Positions 1-9,276 of a stretch of 10,504 nucleotides of DNA are shown here, piece by piece. Positions within the stretch are counted from its first letter, which is position 1; each line of letters starts with the position of its first letter. A program made the translations under genes and the position numbers. Under the pieces are notes generated by a model. It saw only the letters and a list, made by a program, of their open reading frames with translations. It was not told the DNA's origin and did no database searches. Source of the DNA: Rhodospirillaceae bacterium CCH5-H10 (GTDB lineage: Bacteria > Pseudomonadota > Alphaproteobacteria > Reyranellales > Reyranellaceae); NCBI GenBank assembly GCA_001557035.1, contig LSKJ01000147.1:7501-18004 (forward strand), in the 5' to 3' direction.

Positions 1-109
1 AGGGTGGAAGGAATGGGTAACAAGGCCGTTTTCGGAGTGGGGGTCGTCCCCTGCACGGAACGAGCCGATAGGACGATCGCAAGATCGTTCCATCGCTGAC
101 AAAACGTGA
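1..109 (+). other. 3' end of 16S-23S internal transcribed spacer
   Basis: This is spacer between an unseen 16S gene and the 23S gene. It holds no tRNA; Ile and Ala tRNAs, if present, lie upstream of the window. Two structures are visible. An imperfect hairpin at 71-91 has arms GGACGATC and GATCGTTCC, a GCAA loop and one bulged T. The left arm of the pre-23S processing stem lies at 51-63. Identity as spacer follows from its position directly before an unmistakable 23S 5' end. Confidence 0.9.
51..64 (+). other. Left arm of pre-23S processing stem
   Basis: Bases 51-63 (CTGCACGGAACGA) are the exact reverse complement of 2842-2854 (TCGTTCCGTGCAG), just beyond the 23S 3' end. A G-U pair at 64/2841 extends the helix. 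In bacteria the two flanks of 23S rRNA pair into a long stem that RNase III cleaves to release pre-23S, and a 13-bp perfect match at these positions fits that role. The pairing is read directly; the cleavage is inferred. Confidence 0.85.
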
Positions 110-2839
<2,730 letters not shown>

Positions 2840-2840
2840 A

Positions 2841-2854
2841 TTCGTTCCGTGCAG
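2841..2854 (+). other. Right arm of pre-23S processing stem
   Basis: Bases 2842-2854 pair perfectly with 51-63, and T2841 wobble-pairs with G64. The same bases also form the left arm of a local hairpin (2847-2875), so the two structures are mutually exclusive. See the corresponding finding. Confidence 0.85.
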
Positions 2855-2875
2855 CGGTCGACATCCGCTGCACGG
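2847..2875 (+). other. Hairpin in the 23S-5S spacer
   Basis: This is a perfect 11-bp hairpin: CCGTGCAGCGG (2847-2857), a seven-base loop, then CCGCTGCACGG (2865-2875). No T-run follows directly, so it does not look like a terminator. It shares eight bases with the right arm of the pre-23S stem and may form after, or in competition with, that stem. Confidence 0.7.
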
Positions 2876-2901
2876 CCTTGTGCACGACTTTTAAGACCTC
2901 A

Positions 2902-3051
2902 CCTTTTGCATTCTGACGATCCGGTGGCTCTAGCGAGAGGTGTACACCCGATCCCATTCCGAACTCGGACGTGAAAACTCTCAGCGCCAATGGTACTGTG
3001 TCTCAAGGCACGGGAGAGTAGGTCGCTGCCGGATCTTCCGAATGCAAAGGG
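2902..3051 (+). other. 5S rRNA processing stem (arms 2902-2913 and 3040-3051)
   Basis: CCTTTTGCATTC at 2902-2913 pairs with GAATGCAAAGGG at 3040-3051 over 12 bp with one G-U pair, enclosing the 5S gene with a few unpaired bases on either side. This extends the normal 5S helix I outward and is most simply read as the precursor stem for 5S maturation. The pairing is seen directly; the nuclease involved is not. Confidence 0.75.
2918..3035 (+). rRNA. rrf: 5S ribosomal RNA, complete
   Basis: This is the structural RNA of the large subunit's central protuberance. The boundaries come from helix I, GATCCGG (2918-2924) with CCGGATC (3029-3035), giving about 118 nt. The mature ends may lie one or two bases further out. 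The conserved segments CCGATCCCATTCCGAACTCG and the CGCCAATGGTACTG stretch are both present. It lies 78 bases after 23S, the normal order in an rrn operon. Confidence 0.95.
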
Positions 3052-3089
3052 CACATTCCGATACGACGATCACTGCACGCGGGATTTGA

Positions 3090-3171
<82 letters not shown>

Positions 3172-3173
3172 TG

Positions 3174-3204
3174 AAAGCCGTTCTCGAAAGAGGACGGCTT
3201 TTTT
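3174..3204 (+). terminator. Intrinsic terminator of the rRNA operon
   Basis: The stem AAAGCCGTTCTC pairs with GAGGACGGCTTT (one G-U pair) around a stable GAAA tetraloop and runs into six Ts ending at 3204. It lies eight bases after the tRNA CCA end, so it should end rrn transcription. It also separates the rRNA operon from the metabolic operon that starts 29 bases later. Confidence 0.92.
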
Positions 3205-3221
3205 GCGTCGGCATGCCGGCT

Positions 3222-3226
3222 AGGAG
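3222..3226 (+). promoter_or_regulatory. Ribosome binding site deciding the start of the Mo-enzyme gene
   Basis: AGGAG lies seven bases before the ATG at 3234. The in-frame ATG at 3213 has no Shine-Dalgarno sequence and lies only nine bases after the terminator T-run, so 3234 is the better start. Confidence 0.8.
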
Positions 3227-3233
3227 ATCGCAG

Positions 3234-5597
3234 ATGCTTGGACCGCAGAAGATCCCGGCCTTTTGCACGCAATGCCGGTCGCGCTGCGGCTGCCTGGCCA
3301 TCGTCGAAGACGGGCGCTTGCGGGGGATCGAGCCCTTGCCGGATCATCCGACCGGCCAGGCGCTTTGTCCGAAGGGCCGGGCGGCACCCGAGCTCGTCTA
3401 TCATCCCGACCGCGTGACGACTCCTCTTCGGCGCACCCAACCGAAGGGCGCGGCCGATCCGGGGTGGACGCCGATCGGGTGGGGCGAGGCCCTGGCGGAA
3501 ATCACCTCTCGCCTGTCCGGCATCCGCGAGCTGCACGGCGCCGAGCAGGTGGCCTTCTCCGTCACCACCCCGAGCGGCTCTCATATTTCGGATTCGATTT
3601 CCTGGGTCGAGCGCTTCATTCGCGCCTTTGGCAGTCCGAACACGATCTACGGAACCGAAATCTGCAACTGGCACAAGGACTATGCCTCGCGCTTCACCTA
3701 CGGCCACGATATCGGCACGCCGGATTTCGCGAACACGGACTGCGTCGTGCTGTGGGGCAACAATCCCGCGGCGACCTGGCTGGCGCGCCAGGTAGAGATT
3801 CAGAAAGGCCTCAAGAACGGCGCGCGCATGATCGTGATCGATCCGCGGCCCACGGCGCTGGCGAAACGCGCCACTCAATGGCTGCGGGTGCGTCCCGGGA
3901 CGGACCAGGCGGTTGCCCTCGGGCTGGCGAACCTGCTGGTCTCGAGCGGACGCTTCGATCGCGCCTTCGCCGCGACCTGGACGAACGCCGGCCTGCTGGT
4001 GCGCTCCGACACGGGCCGCTTTCTGCGCCAAAGCGACCTGCAAGCCGATGGCCGGAGCGACGTTCTGTTTTCCCATGCCGGCGACGGCGGTGGCCTGTTG
4101 GCCGTCGATCCGACAAGCGAAGGTTCCGCCACGCCCGTCCTGAGGTGGAGCGGCACGGTCGAAACGCTGTCCGGTCCCGTCCTGTGTCACACCGCGCTGG
4201 AGTTGTTCGCGCGGGAAGCTGCCGAATTTCCGCCGGAGCGTGTCGCCGAAGTGAGTGGCATCGAGCCCGGCGACCTCGCAAAGGCCGCCGACATCATCGC
4301 CGGCGCGAAATCGGTTGCCTATTACGCGTGGAACGGCGTCGGGCAGAGCGTCACGGCCACCCAGACCGATCGCGCGATTTCGATTCTTTACGCCCTCACC
4401 GGCAGCTATGGCCGCAAGGGCGGCAACGTGCCGGGCGGCGCGGCGCCCTTCGTCGACATTTCCGGCCAGGATCTCCTGTCCGCGACACAGCGCGACAAGG
4501 CGCTCGGTCTTGCCGAGCGGCCTCTCGGTCCCGGCCTTCAAGGCTGGGTCACGGCCCGCGATGTCTACAAGGCCGTGCTGACGAACGCGCCCTATCCCGT
4601 GCGCATGTTGATGTCGTTCGGCACCAATCTCCTGTTGTCGCAGCCGGATACGGAAATCGCCCGCCAGGCGTTGTCGGCGCTGGAATTCCACGTCCACGCG
4701 GATTTCTTCGTCAACGCGACGGCCCGATACGCCGACATCATCCTCCCCGTCGCGACTTCGTGGGAGCGGGAAGGCTTGCGCACCGGTTTCGACGGCAGTC
4801 TCGAGGGACTGCGACATGTCCAGCTCCGGCCGCCCGTCGTCGCGCCCGTCGGCGAGGCCCGCTCCGACACCGACATCGTGATGGGGCTCGCCGCCGGGCT
4901 CGGCCTCGGTGATCGGATGTTCGACCTCGATGCCGATCGAGGCCACGACGCTGCCCTGGCCAAAACGGGACTGACCGTCGAGATGTTGCGCGGTTCTCCG
5001 GCGGGCCTCGTGGTCGAGGGCACAGCGCAGCTCGACGCCCAGACGGCTATGTCCGACGGCCGTCCCCGCGGCTACCCGACCCCGACCGGCAAAATCGAAA
5101 TCTATTCGGAGCGGCTGCTGCTCGCCGGCTACCGGCCGCTCCCCGGCCTCGACGTCAAAGATCTTTTGCCGGCCGACGCGAATTATCCGCTGCGCCTCGG
5201 CAGTGCCAAGAGCGTCGCCTATTGCCACAGCCAGCATCGCAATATCGATTCGCTGCGCCGGCTGGTCCCCGACCCGGTCGTGGAGATCTCGCCGGACGAT
5301 GCGGCGGCCCGCTCGATCGTTCAGCGCGACTGGGTTCGCATCAGGACGCGGAGCGGCGACGTGGTTGCCCGGGCCGCCATCGTGCCGGGACTCGCGCCCG
5401 GAGCCGTGTTCGGCCAGCACGGCTGGTGGGTCGATGGGAGCGACGGCACGCCGTATGATCGCAATCACCCCTTGGCGGCGAACCTGAACGGTGCGATCGC
5501 CACCGAGCGCGCCGATCCCGTCAGCGGTTCGATCCCGCTGCGGGCCTCATGGTGCGAGATCGAAAAGCTGAGCCGTCATGTCCAGCGATCCGATTGA
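3234..5597 (+). CDS. Molybdopterin-dependent oxidoreductase, 4Fe-4S, DMSO reductase family
   Basis: This is a 787-residue catalytic subunit of the Mo/W-bis-PGD (BisC/COG0243) superfamily. An N-terminal 4Fe-4S site is formed by C11-x2-C14-x3-C18-x26-C45, followed by the conserved CPKG lysine K47. The large molybdopterin core (about 55-620) includes C144 in EICNWHKD, placed where family members carry the Cys, SeCys or Ser ligand to the metal, then VVLWGNNPA, VIDPRPT and the ADIILPVATSWE stretch around D501-E511. PTPTGKIEIYSERL leads to the C-terminal cofactor-binding beta domain (about 650-775) with CHSQHRN at 664-670 and a late HGWW. There is no twin-arginine or hydrophobic leader, so it is probably cytoplasmic. 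No ferredoxin-like beta subunit follows it. The single-subunit layout recalls formate dehydrogenase-H or acetylene hydratase, but the residue after C14 is Arg, not the Asp used by acetylene hydratase. Family is confident; the substrate is unknown. Its end overlaps the next gene by 20 bases. Confidence 0.93.
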   Translation: MLGPQKIPAFCTQCRSRCGCLAIVEDGRLRGIEPLPDHPTGQALCPKGRAAPELVYHPDRVTTPLRRTQPKGAADPGWTPIGWGEALAEITSRLSGIRELHGAEQVAFSVTTPSGSHISDSISWVERFIRAFGSPNTIYGTEICNWHKDYASRFTYGHDIGTPDFANTDCVVLWGNNPAATWLARQVEIQKGLKNGARMIVIDPRPTALAKRATQWLRVRPGTDQAVALGLANLLVSSGRFDRAFAATWTNAGLLVRSDTGRFLRQSDLQADGRSDVLFSHAGDGGGLLAVDPTSEGSATPVLRWSGTVETLSGPVLCHTALELFAREAAEFPPERVAEVSGIEPGDLAKAADIIAGAKSVAYYAWNGVGQSVTATQTDRAISILYALTGSYGRKGGNVPGGAAPFVDISGQDLLSATQRDKALGLAERPLGPGLQGWVTARDVYKAVLTNAPYPVRMLMSFGTNLLLSQPDTEIARQALSALEFHVHADFFVNATARYADIILPVATSWEREGLRTGFDGSLEGLRHVQLRPPVVAPVGEARSDTDIVMGLAAGLGLGDRMFDLDADRGHDAALAKTGLTVEMLRGSPAGLVVEGTAQLDAQTAMSDGRPRGYPTPTGKIEIYSERLLLAGYRPLPGLDVKDLLPADANYPLRLGSAKSVAYCHSQHRNIDSLRRLVPDPVVEISPDDAAARSIVQRDWVRIRTRSGDVVARAAIVPGLAPGAVFGQHGWWVDGSDGTPYDRNHPLAANLNGAIATERADPVSGSIPLRASWCEIEKLSRHVQRSD

Positions 5598-6354
5598 TCT
5601 CTTCCGCCTGAAAGGGCGCACCGCCCTGGTGACCGGCGCCCGCCGGGAAATCGGCCGGGCCATCGCGCTCGCGCTGGGCCGCGCCGGTGCGCAGGTTGCA
5701 GTTCACCATGCAGGCACGTCCGAGGAGGAAGCGGATGCCAGGGCCGTCGCCGGCGAGATCGAACGGGATGGCGGAACCGCGCGCGCCTTCGCGCAGGACT
5801 TCGCGCTCGACGATGCCGGGCGCCGGCTGGCCGAGACCGTGTCGGCCTGGTCGCCGGTCGACATCCTGGTGCTGAACGCCTCGATCGAAATGCCGGAACC
5901 CTTCGAGGCGATCGATCGCGAGCGGTTCGACCGGCAGATCGCGGTCAACCTGCGGAGCCCGATGGAACTGCTGCAGGAACTGGTCCCGCCGATGGGGCGC
6001 CGCGGCTGGGGACGCGTCGTCACGATCGGCAGCGTCCAGCAGGTCAGGCCGCATCCCCGCATGCTGGTCTATGCCGGGACCAAGGCGGCGCAGTTGAACT
6101 GGGCCTGGAATCTCGCCCGGCAATTTGGTGGCCAGGGCGTCACGGTGAACAATCTCGCGCCCGGCGCCATCCTGACAGCGCGCAACCGCGAACAGATGGC
6201 GGTCGAGGGCGAGGCGCTGGCTCAACGCATTCCGACGGGCCGGCTCGGTCGGCCCGACGACCTGGTGGGCGCGGCCCTGCTTCTGTGCTCGGACGCCGGC
6301 GCCTACATCAACGGCGTCAATCTTTACGTCGATGGGGGACGCTCGATCGCCTAG
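5578..6354 (+). CDS. SDR-family NAD(P)-dependent dehydrogenase
   Basis: This 258-residue protein has the normal length for a classical short-chain dehydrogenase/reductase, which interconverts alcohols and ketones with NAD(P)H. Order of motifs: the Rossmann cofactor loop T19-G-A-R-R-E-I-G26, LNAS at 99-102 where NNAG is usual, N124, S152, then Y165-x3-K169. The N-S-Y-K catalytic tetrad is complete with correct spacing. GAYINGVNLYVDGG near the C-terminus is the usual tail. The middle glycine of TGxxxGxG is Glu24, and the NNAG element is altered, so cofactor binding may differ from the textbook enzyme. It starts inside the end of the Mo-enzyme gene and lacks a clear Shine-Dalgarno sequence, suggesting translational coupling. 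The nearest general label is 3-oxoacyl-ACP reductase/glucose dehydrogenase-like; the substrate is not recognisable. Confidence 0.93.
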   Translation: MSSDPIDLFRLKGRTALVTGARREIGRAIALALGRAGAQVAVHHAGTSEEEADARAVAGEIERDGGTARAFAQDFALDDAGRRLAETVSAWSPVDILVLNASIEMPEPFEAIDRERFDRQIAVNLRSPMELLQELVPPMGRRGWGRVVTIGSVQQVRPHPRMLVYAGTKAAQLNWAWNLARQFGGQGVTVNNLAPGAILTARNREQMAVEGEALAQRIPTGRLGRPDDLVGAALLLCSDAGAYINGVNLYVDGGRSIA

Positions 6355-6383
6355 GATCGAAGCCGTACGTCAACAGGGTTCAC

Positions 6384-6860
6384 ATGGCCGCCGCTCCCGA
6401 GACCCGACTTTCAGACGCCGAACGAGACGAGCTCGGGAAAATCGCCGGGACGATGGTTCCCGCAGACACAGCCCTCGGCATGCCGGGGGCCGACGATCCC
6501 CTCATCCTGGACGACATCGTGAGATCGCTGGGCCGCGATCTTCCGCTGGTGCGCGAGGCGCTCGCCGCCCTCTCGGCGAAGTCCGGCGGGGCGTTCGCCG
6601 CCAAGGACCAGGAGGCAAGGGAAGGGCTGATCAACGACTGGTATGCCGGCGGAGGTGCGCCCGCCGCCGCTCTCGGACGGGTGATCGTAAGTGCCTACTA
6701 TCGCGACGATCGCGTTTTGCGGGCGCTCGGGCACGAGGCGCGCGCGCCTTTCCCGAAGGGTTACGTGCTGGAGCAAGGCGACTGGTCTCTGCTCGACGTC
6801 GTGCGCAACCGGCCGAAGCTCTGGCGCGACGATCGAACCCTCCCGACGGGAGAGCGCTGA
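6384..6860 (+). CDS. Small subunit resembling gluconate 2-dehydrogenase subunit 3
   Basis: This 158-residue protein is probably the small partner of the GMC dehydrogenase encoded one base downstream. Its N-terminal LSDAERDELGKIAGTMVPAD (residues 9-28) followed by an Asp/Pro-rich segment resembles the opening of gluconate_2-dh3 proteins (L..L...I.PAD). The middle is helical and Ala-rich. Known members are small subunits of membrane or periplasmic FAD dehydrogenases and carry a Tat signal that exports the complex. This one begins directly with the domain and has no twin-arginine or hydrophobic leader, so the complex would stay in the cytoplasm. The start at 6384 has AGGG five bases upstream. 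A longer frame from 6285 overlaps the SDR gene and adds only Arg-rich shadow sequence. The family call is by resemblance plus context and is moderate. Confidence 0.72.
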   Translation: MAAAPETRLSDAERDELGKIAGTMVPADTALGMPGADDPLILDDIVRSLGRDLPLVREALAALSAKSGGAFAAKDQEAREGLINDWYAGGGAPAAALGRVIVSAYYRDDRVLRALGHEARAPFPKGYVLEQGDWSLLDVVRNRPKLWRDDRTLPTGER

Positions 6861-6861
6861 C

Positions 6862-8466
6862 ATGGCCGCGAACGAAAAGGTCGATGTCCTGATCATCGGC
6901 TCGGGCGCGTCGGGTGCGGCCGTGGCCTGGAGCCTGGCCGAAACGAAGATGCGGATCCTGTGCCTGGAGCAGGGCGACTGGATGAAGCCGACCGACTTCC
7001 CCAGCAACGGCCGCGACTGGGAGGCACGGCGCTACACCGATTTCGAGATCAGTCCCAACCGGCGCGGCCGCGACATCGACTATCCGATCAACGACGACAA
7101 TTCGCTGATGAAGATCGCCAACTTCAACGGCGTCGGCGGCGGCACGATCATCTACACCGCCCACTGGCCGCGCATGCATCCCTCGGATTTCCGGGTGAAG
7201 TCGCTGGATGGTGTGGCTGACGACTGGCCCGTCGACTACTGGGCGCTCGAAAAGTTCTACGACGAGAACGACCGGATGATGGGCGTCTCGGGCCTTGCCG
7301 GCGATCCCGGCGTACCCCCGCGCCATCCGCCGATGCCGCCGATCGGGCTCGGCAAGACCGGTACACGTTACGGCCAGGCGATGAACCGGCTGGGCTGGCA
7401 CTGGTGGCCGTCCGACAGCAGCATCGCCACCACCGACTATGAAGGCCGGGCCGGCTGCATCAATCTTGGCCATTGCACGCCGGGCTGCGCGCAGGGCGCC
7501 AAGGCCAGTACCGACATCACTTACTGGCCGCTGGCGCTGCGGGCCGGAGTCGAACTGCGCACGCGCTGCCGGGTGCGCGAGATCACCACCGACGAGCACG
7601 GCATGGCGGCCGGCGCGGTCTATTACGATGCCGATGGTGTCGAGCATTTCCAGCCGGCCGAGGTCGTCATCCTGGCCTGCAACGGCGTGGGCACGCCGCG
7701 CCTGCTGCTGAATTCGGCCTCCGCGAAGTTTCCGAACGGTCTCGCCAATTCGTCGGGCCTCGTGGGCAGGAACCTGATGCTTCATCCCTGGCCGATGGTG
7801 TCGGGGTATGTCGAGGAGCCGCTCGACGGCGGACGCGGTCCCATCAACACGATCTGGAGCAAGCAGTTCTACGAGACCGATCCGTCGCGCGACTTCGTCC
7901 GCGGCTACACGCTGCAGTTCAGCCGTGGCACCGGTCCGGTCAACCAGGCGATCGTGGGCGCTGCCTCCGGCCTCCTGCCGTGGGGCCGCGATCATCATCG
8001 CCAGTACCGGCAGATGCTGGATCGCCGGCTGAACATCGGTGTCGCCTGCGAGGACCTGCCGGAGGAGCACAACCGGGTCACGCTCGATCCCGTCCTGAAG
8101 GACAGCAACGGCATACCGGCGCCCAGGATCGACTACACGATCAGCGAGAACACGCGCCGCATGATGGAGCACGGCATTGCCCGTGCCGAGGAGATCCTGA
8201 CGGAAGCCGGCGCCACACGACTCTACTGCTCGCGCACGGCGCTGAACTATCCGGGCCACTTGCTCGGCACGGCGCGGATGGGCACCGATCCCGAGCGCTC
8301 GGTGGTGAACGAATGGGGCCGGAGCCACGACGTCAGGAACCTGTTCATCGTCGACGGCAGCATCTGGGTCACGTCGGGCGGCGTGAACCCGACCTCGACC
8401 ATCCAGGCCCTGGCGCTCTACATCGCCGATCAGATGAAGCAGCGGCTGGCCACGCTTTTCGACTGA
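6862..8466 (+). CDS. GMC-family FAD dehydrogenase with predicted Fe-S cluster
   Basis: This 534-residue catalytic subunit of the glucose-methanol-choline flavoprotein family oxidises an alcohol or sugar hydroxyl. The FAD-binding start is G13-S-G-A-S-G18, with E36 ending the second strand (LCLEQGD). NGVGGGTIIY is the second flavin loop, and NGVGTPRLLLNSAS is the second GMC signature. The C-terminal domain has H466 in GHLLGTARMG and N509 in GGVNPTST, the expected catalytic His/Asn pair. C199-x5-C205-x3-C209 (GCINLGHCTPGC) matches the spacing that binds a 3Fe-4S cluster in bacterial FAD-glucose dehydrogenase. Relatives include gluconate, fructose, sorbitol and glucoside 3-dehydrogenases. No signal peptide is present. 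GGGAGAG-type Shine-Dalgarno (6848-6854) lies seven bases before the ATG, and the gap to the small-subunit gene is one base. No cytochrome c subunit gene is in the window, so the electron acceptor is unknown. Confidence 0.93.
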   Translation: MAANEKVDVLIIGSGASGAAVAWSLAETKMRILCLEQGDWMKPTDFPSNGRDWEARRYTDFEISPNRRGRDIDYPINDDNSLMKIANFNGVGGGTIIYTAHWPRMHPSDFRVKSLDGVADDWPVDYWALEKFYDENDRMMGVSGLAGDPGVPPRHPPMPPIGLGKTGTRYGQAMNRLGWHWWPSDSSIATTDYEGRAGCINLGHCTPGCAQGAKASTDITYWPLALRAGVELRTRCRVREITTDEHGMAAGAVYYDADGVEHFQPAEVVILACNGVGTPRLLLNSASAKFPNGLANSSGLVGRNLMLHPWPMVSGYVEEPLDGGRGPINTIWSKQFYETDPSRDFVRGYTLQFSRGTGPVNQAIVGAASGLLPWGRDHHRQYRQMLDRRLNIGVACEDLPEEHNRVTLDPVLKDSNGIPAPRIDYTISENTRRMMEHGIARAEEILTEAGATRLYCSRTALNYPGHLLGTARMGTDPERSVVNEWGRSHDVRNLFIVDGSIWVTSGGVNPTSTIQALALYIADQMKQRLATLFD

Positions 8467-8522
8467 TCGCCCAGCGGTCATGGCTGGCGCGGCGGAAGAT
8501 GTTGCGCCACAGTCGGGACGAC

Positions 8523-9275
8523 ATGCGCGCCATCATCATCGGAGCCGGGCGGGGCAGCCGGCTCATGCCCACCACCGAAGACGCCCCCAAATGCTATGCC
8601 GAGATCCAGGGCAAACGCATCCTGGACTGGACGGTCGAAGCCTTGAGAGGCGGCGGCTGCACCGAGATCGTATTCATCGGCGGCTATCGCATCGACTCGG
8701 TGAAGCGCGACTATCCGGATTTCATCTTCCGCGAGAACGTGGACTGGCCGAACAACAACATCCTCGTCTCGCTGATGTGCGCCGAGGACCTGATGGACCG
8801 GCCCTTCGTCACCAGCTACTCGGACATCCTGTTCACGAAGGAGGTCGTGCGCGGCCTGGTCGACTCGAAGGACGAGTTGGCGCTCGGCGTCGATACCGAC
8901 TGGCGGGAGCATTACAAGCCCAGGACCCAGCATCCGCCGCATGACGCGGAGAAGGTGATCACGCGCGGCGATCGGGTCGAGCGCGTCTACCGCACGATCC
9001 CCTACGAGGATGCGACCGGCGAATTCATCGGCGTGGCGAAGTTCGGCGCCGAGGGCGCGCGCCGGTTCCGCGAGTTCTATCATCTCCGCAAGGCCGAGTT
9101 CTGGGACAAGCCCTATCGCGAGGCGGCGATCTTCCAGAAGGCGTACCTGATCCACATGTTCCAGGACATGATCGAGCAGGGAATGTCGTTCGGCCACGCA
9201 GACACGCCGGGCAAGTATCGCGAGATCGATACGCAGGAAGACATGAATCTGGCCCAGACCCTGTGGAAGCCTTGA
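8523..9275 (+). CDS. Nucleotidyltransferase, phosphocholine cytidylyltransferase/LicC-like
   Basis: This 250-residue single-domain nucleotidyltransferase transfers a nucleotide from an NTP to a phosphorylated small molecule. The GAGRGSRLMP loop (7-16) with K23 (APKCYAEI) binds the NTP. D101 in SYSDILF and D236 in REIDTQEDM are the expected metal-binding pair. The middle, with NNNILVSL, the TDWREHY segment, AEKVI and GEFIGVAKF at 166-174, follows the pattern of phosphocholine and alcohol- or phosphonate-type cytidylyltransferases more than hexose-phosphate enzymes. That narrower call is tentative. Start at 8523 is chosen because the protein then begins MRAIIIGAGRG as in the family, with GGGA four bases upstream. 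An in-frame ATG at 8499 would add eight residues. The 56-base gap before it is the largest in the operon. No kinase or downstream transferase that would explain its product is present. Confidence 0.88.
   Translation: MRAIIIGAGRGSRLMPTTEDAPKCYAEIQGKRILDWTVEALRGGGCTEIVFIGGYRIDSVKRDYPDFIFRENVDWPNNNILVSLMCAEDLMDRPFVTSYSDILFTKEVVRGLVDSKDELALGVDTDWREHYKPRTQHPPHDAEKVITRGDRVERVYRTIPYEDATGEFIGVAKFGAEGARRFREFYHLRKAEFWDKPYREAAIFQKAYLIHMFQDMIEQGMSFGHADTPGKYREIDTQEDMNLAQTLWKP
9265..9269 (+). promoter_or_regulatory. Ribosome binding site of the MetE-like gene, inside the preceding gene
   Basis: GGAAG lies seven bases before the ATG at 9277, entirely within the last codons of the nucleotidyltransferase gene. 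Stop and start are one base apart, a layout that favours coupled translation of the two proteins. Confidence 0.65.
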
Positions 9276-9276
9276 A

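Noticed and set aside
2847..2875. 23S-5S spacer hairpin as a terminator
   Set aside because: No T-run follows it, and termination there would prevent 5S and tRNA synthesis.
6631..8481. Long minus-strand open frame (about 615 codons) opposite the GMC gene
   Set aside because: It is antisense of a clearly recognised GMC protein, without domain features of its own; a GC-driven shadow.
7473..8522. N-terminal extension of the nucleotidyltransferase frame back into the GMC gene
   Set aside because: The extension is Arg/His/Gly-rich out-of-frame translation of the GMC gene. The family homology starts at the ATG at 8523.
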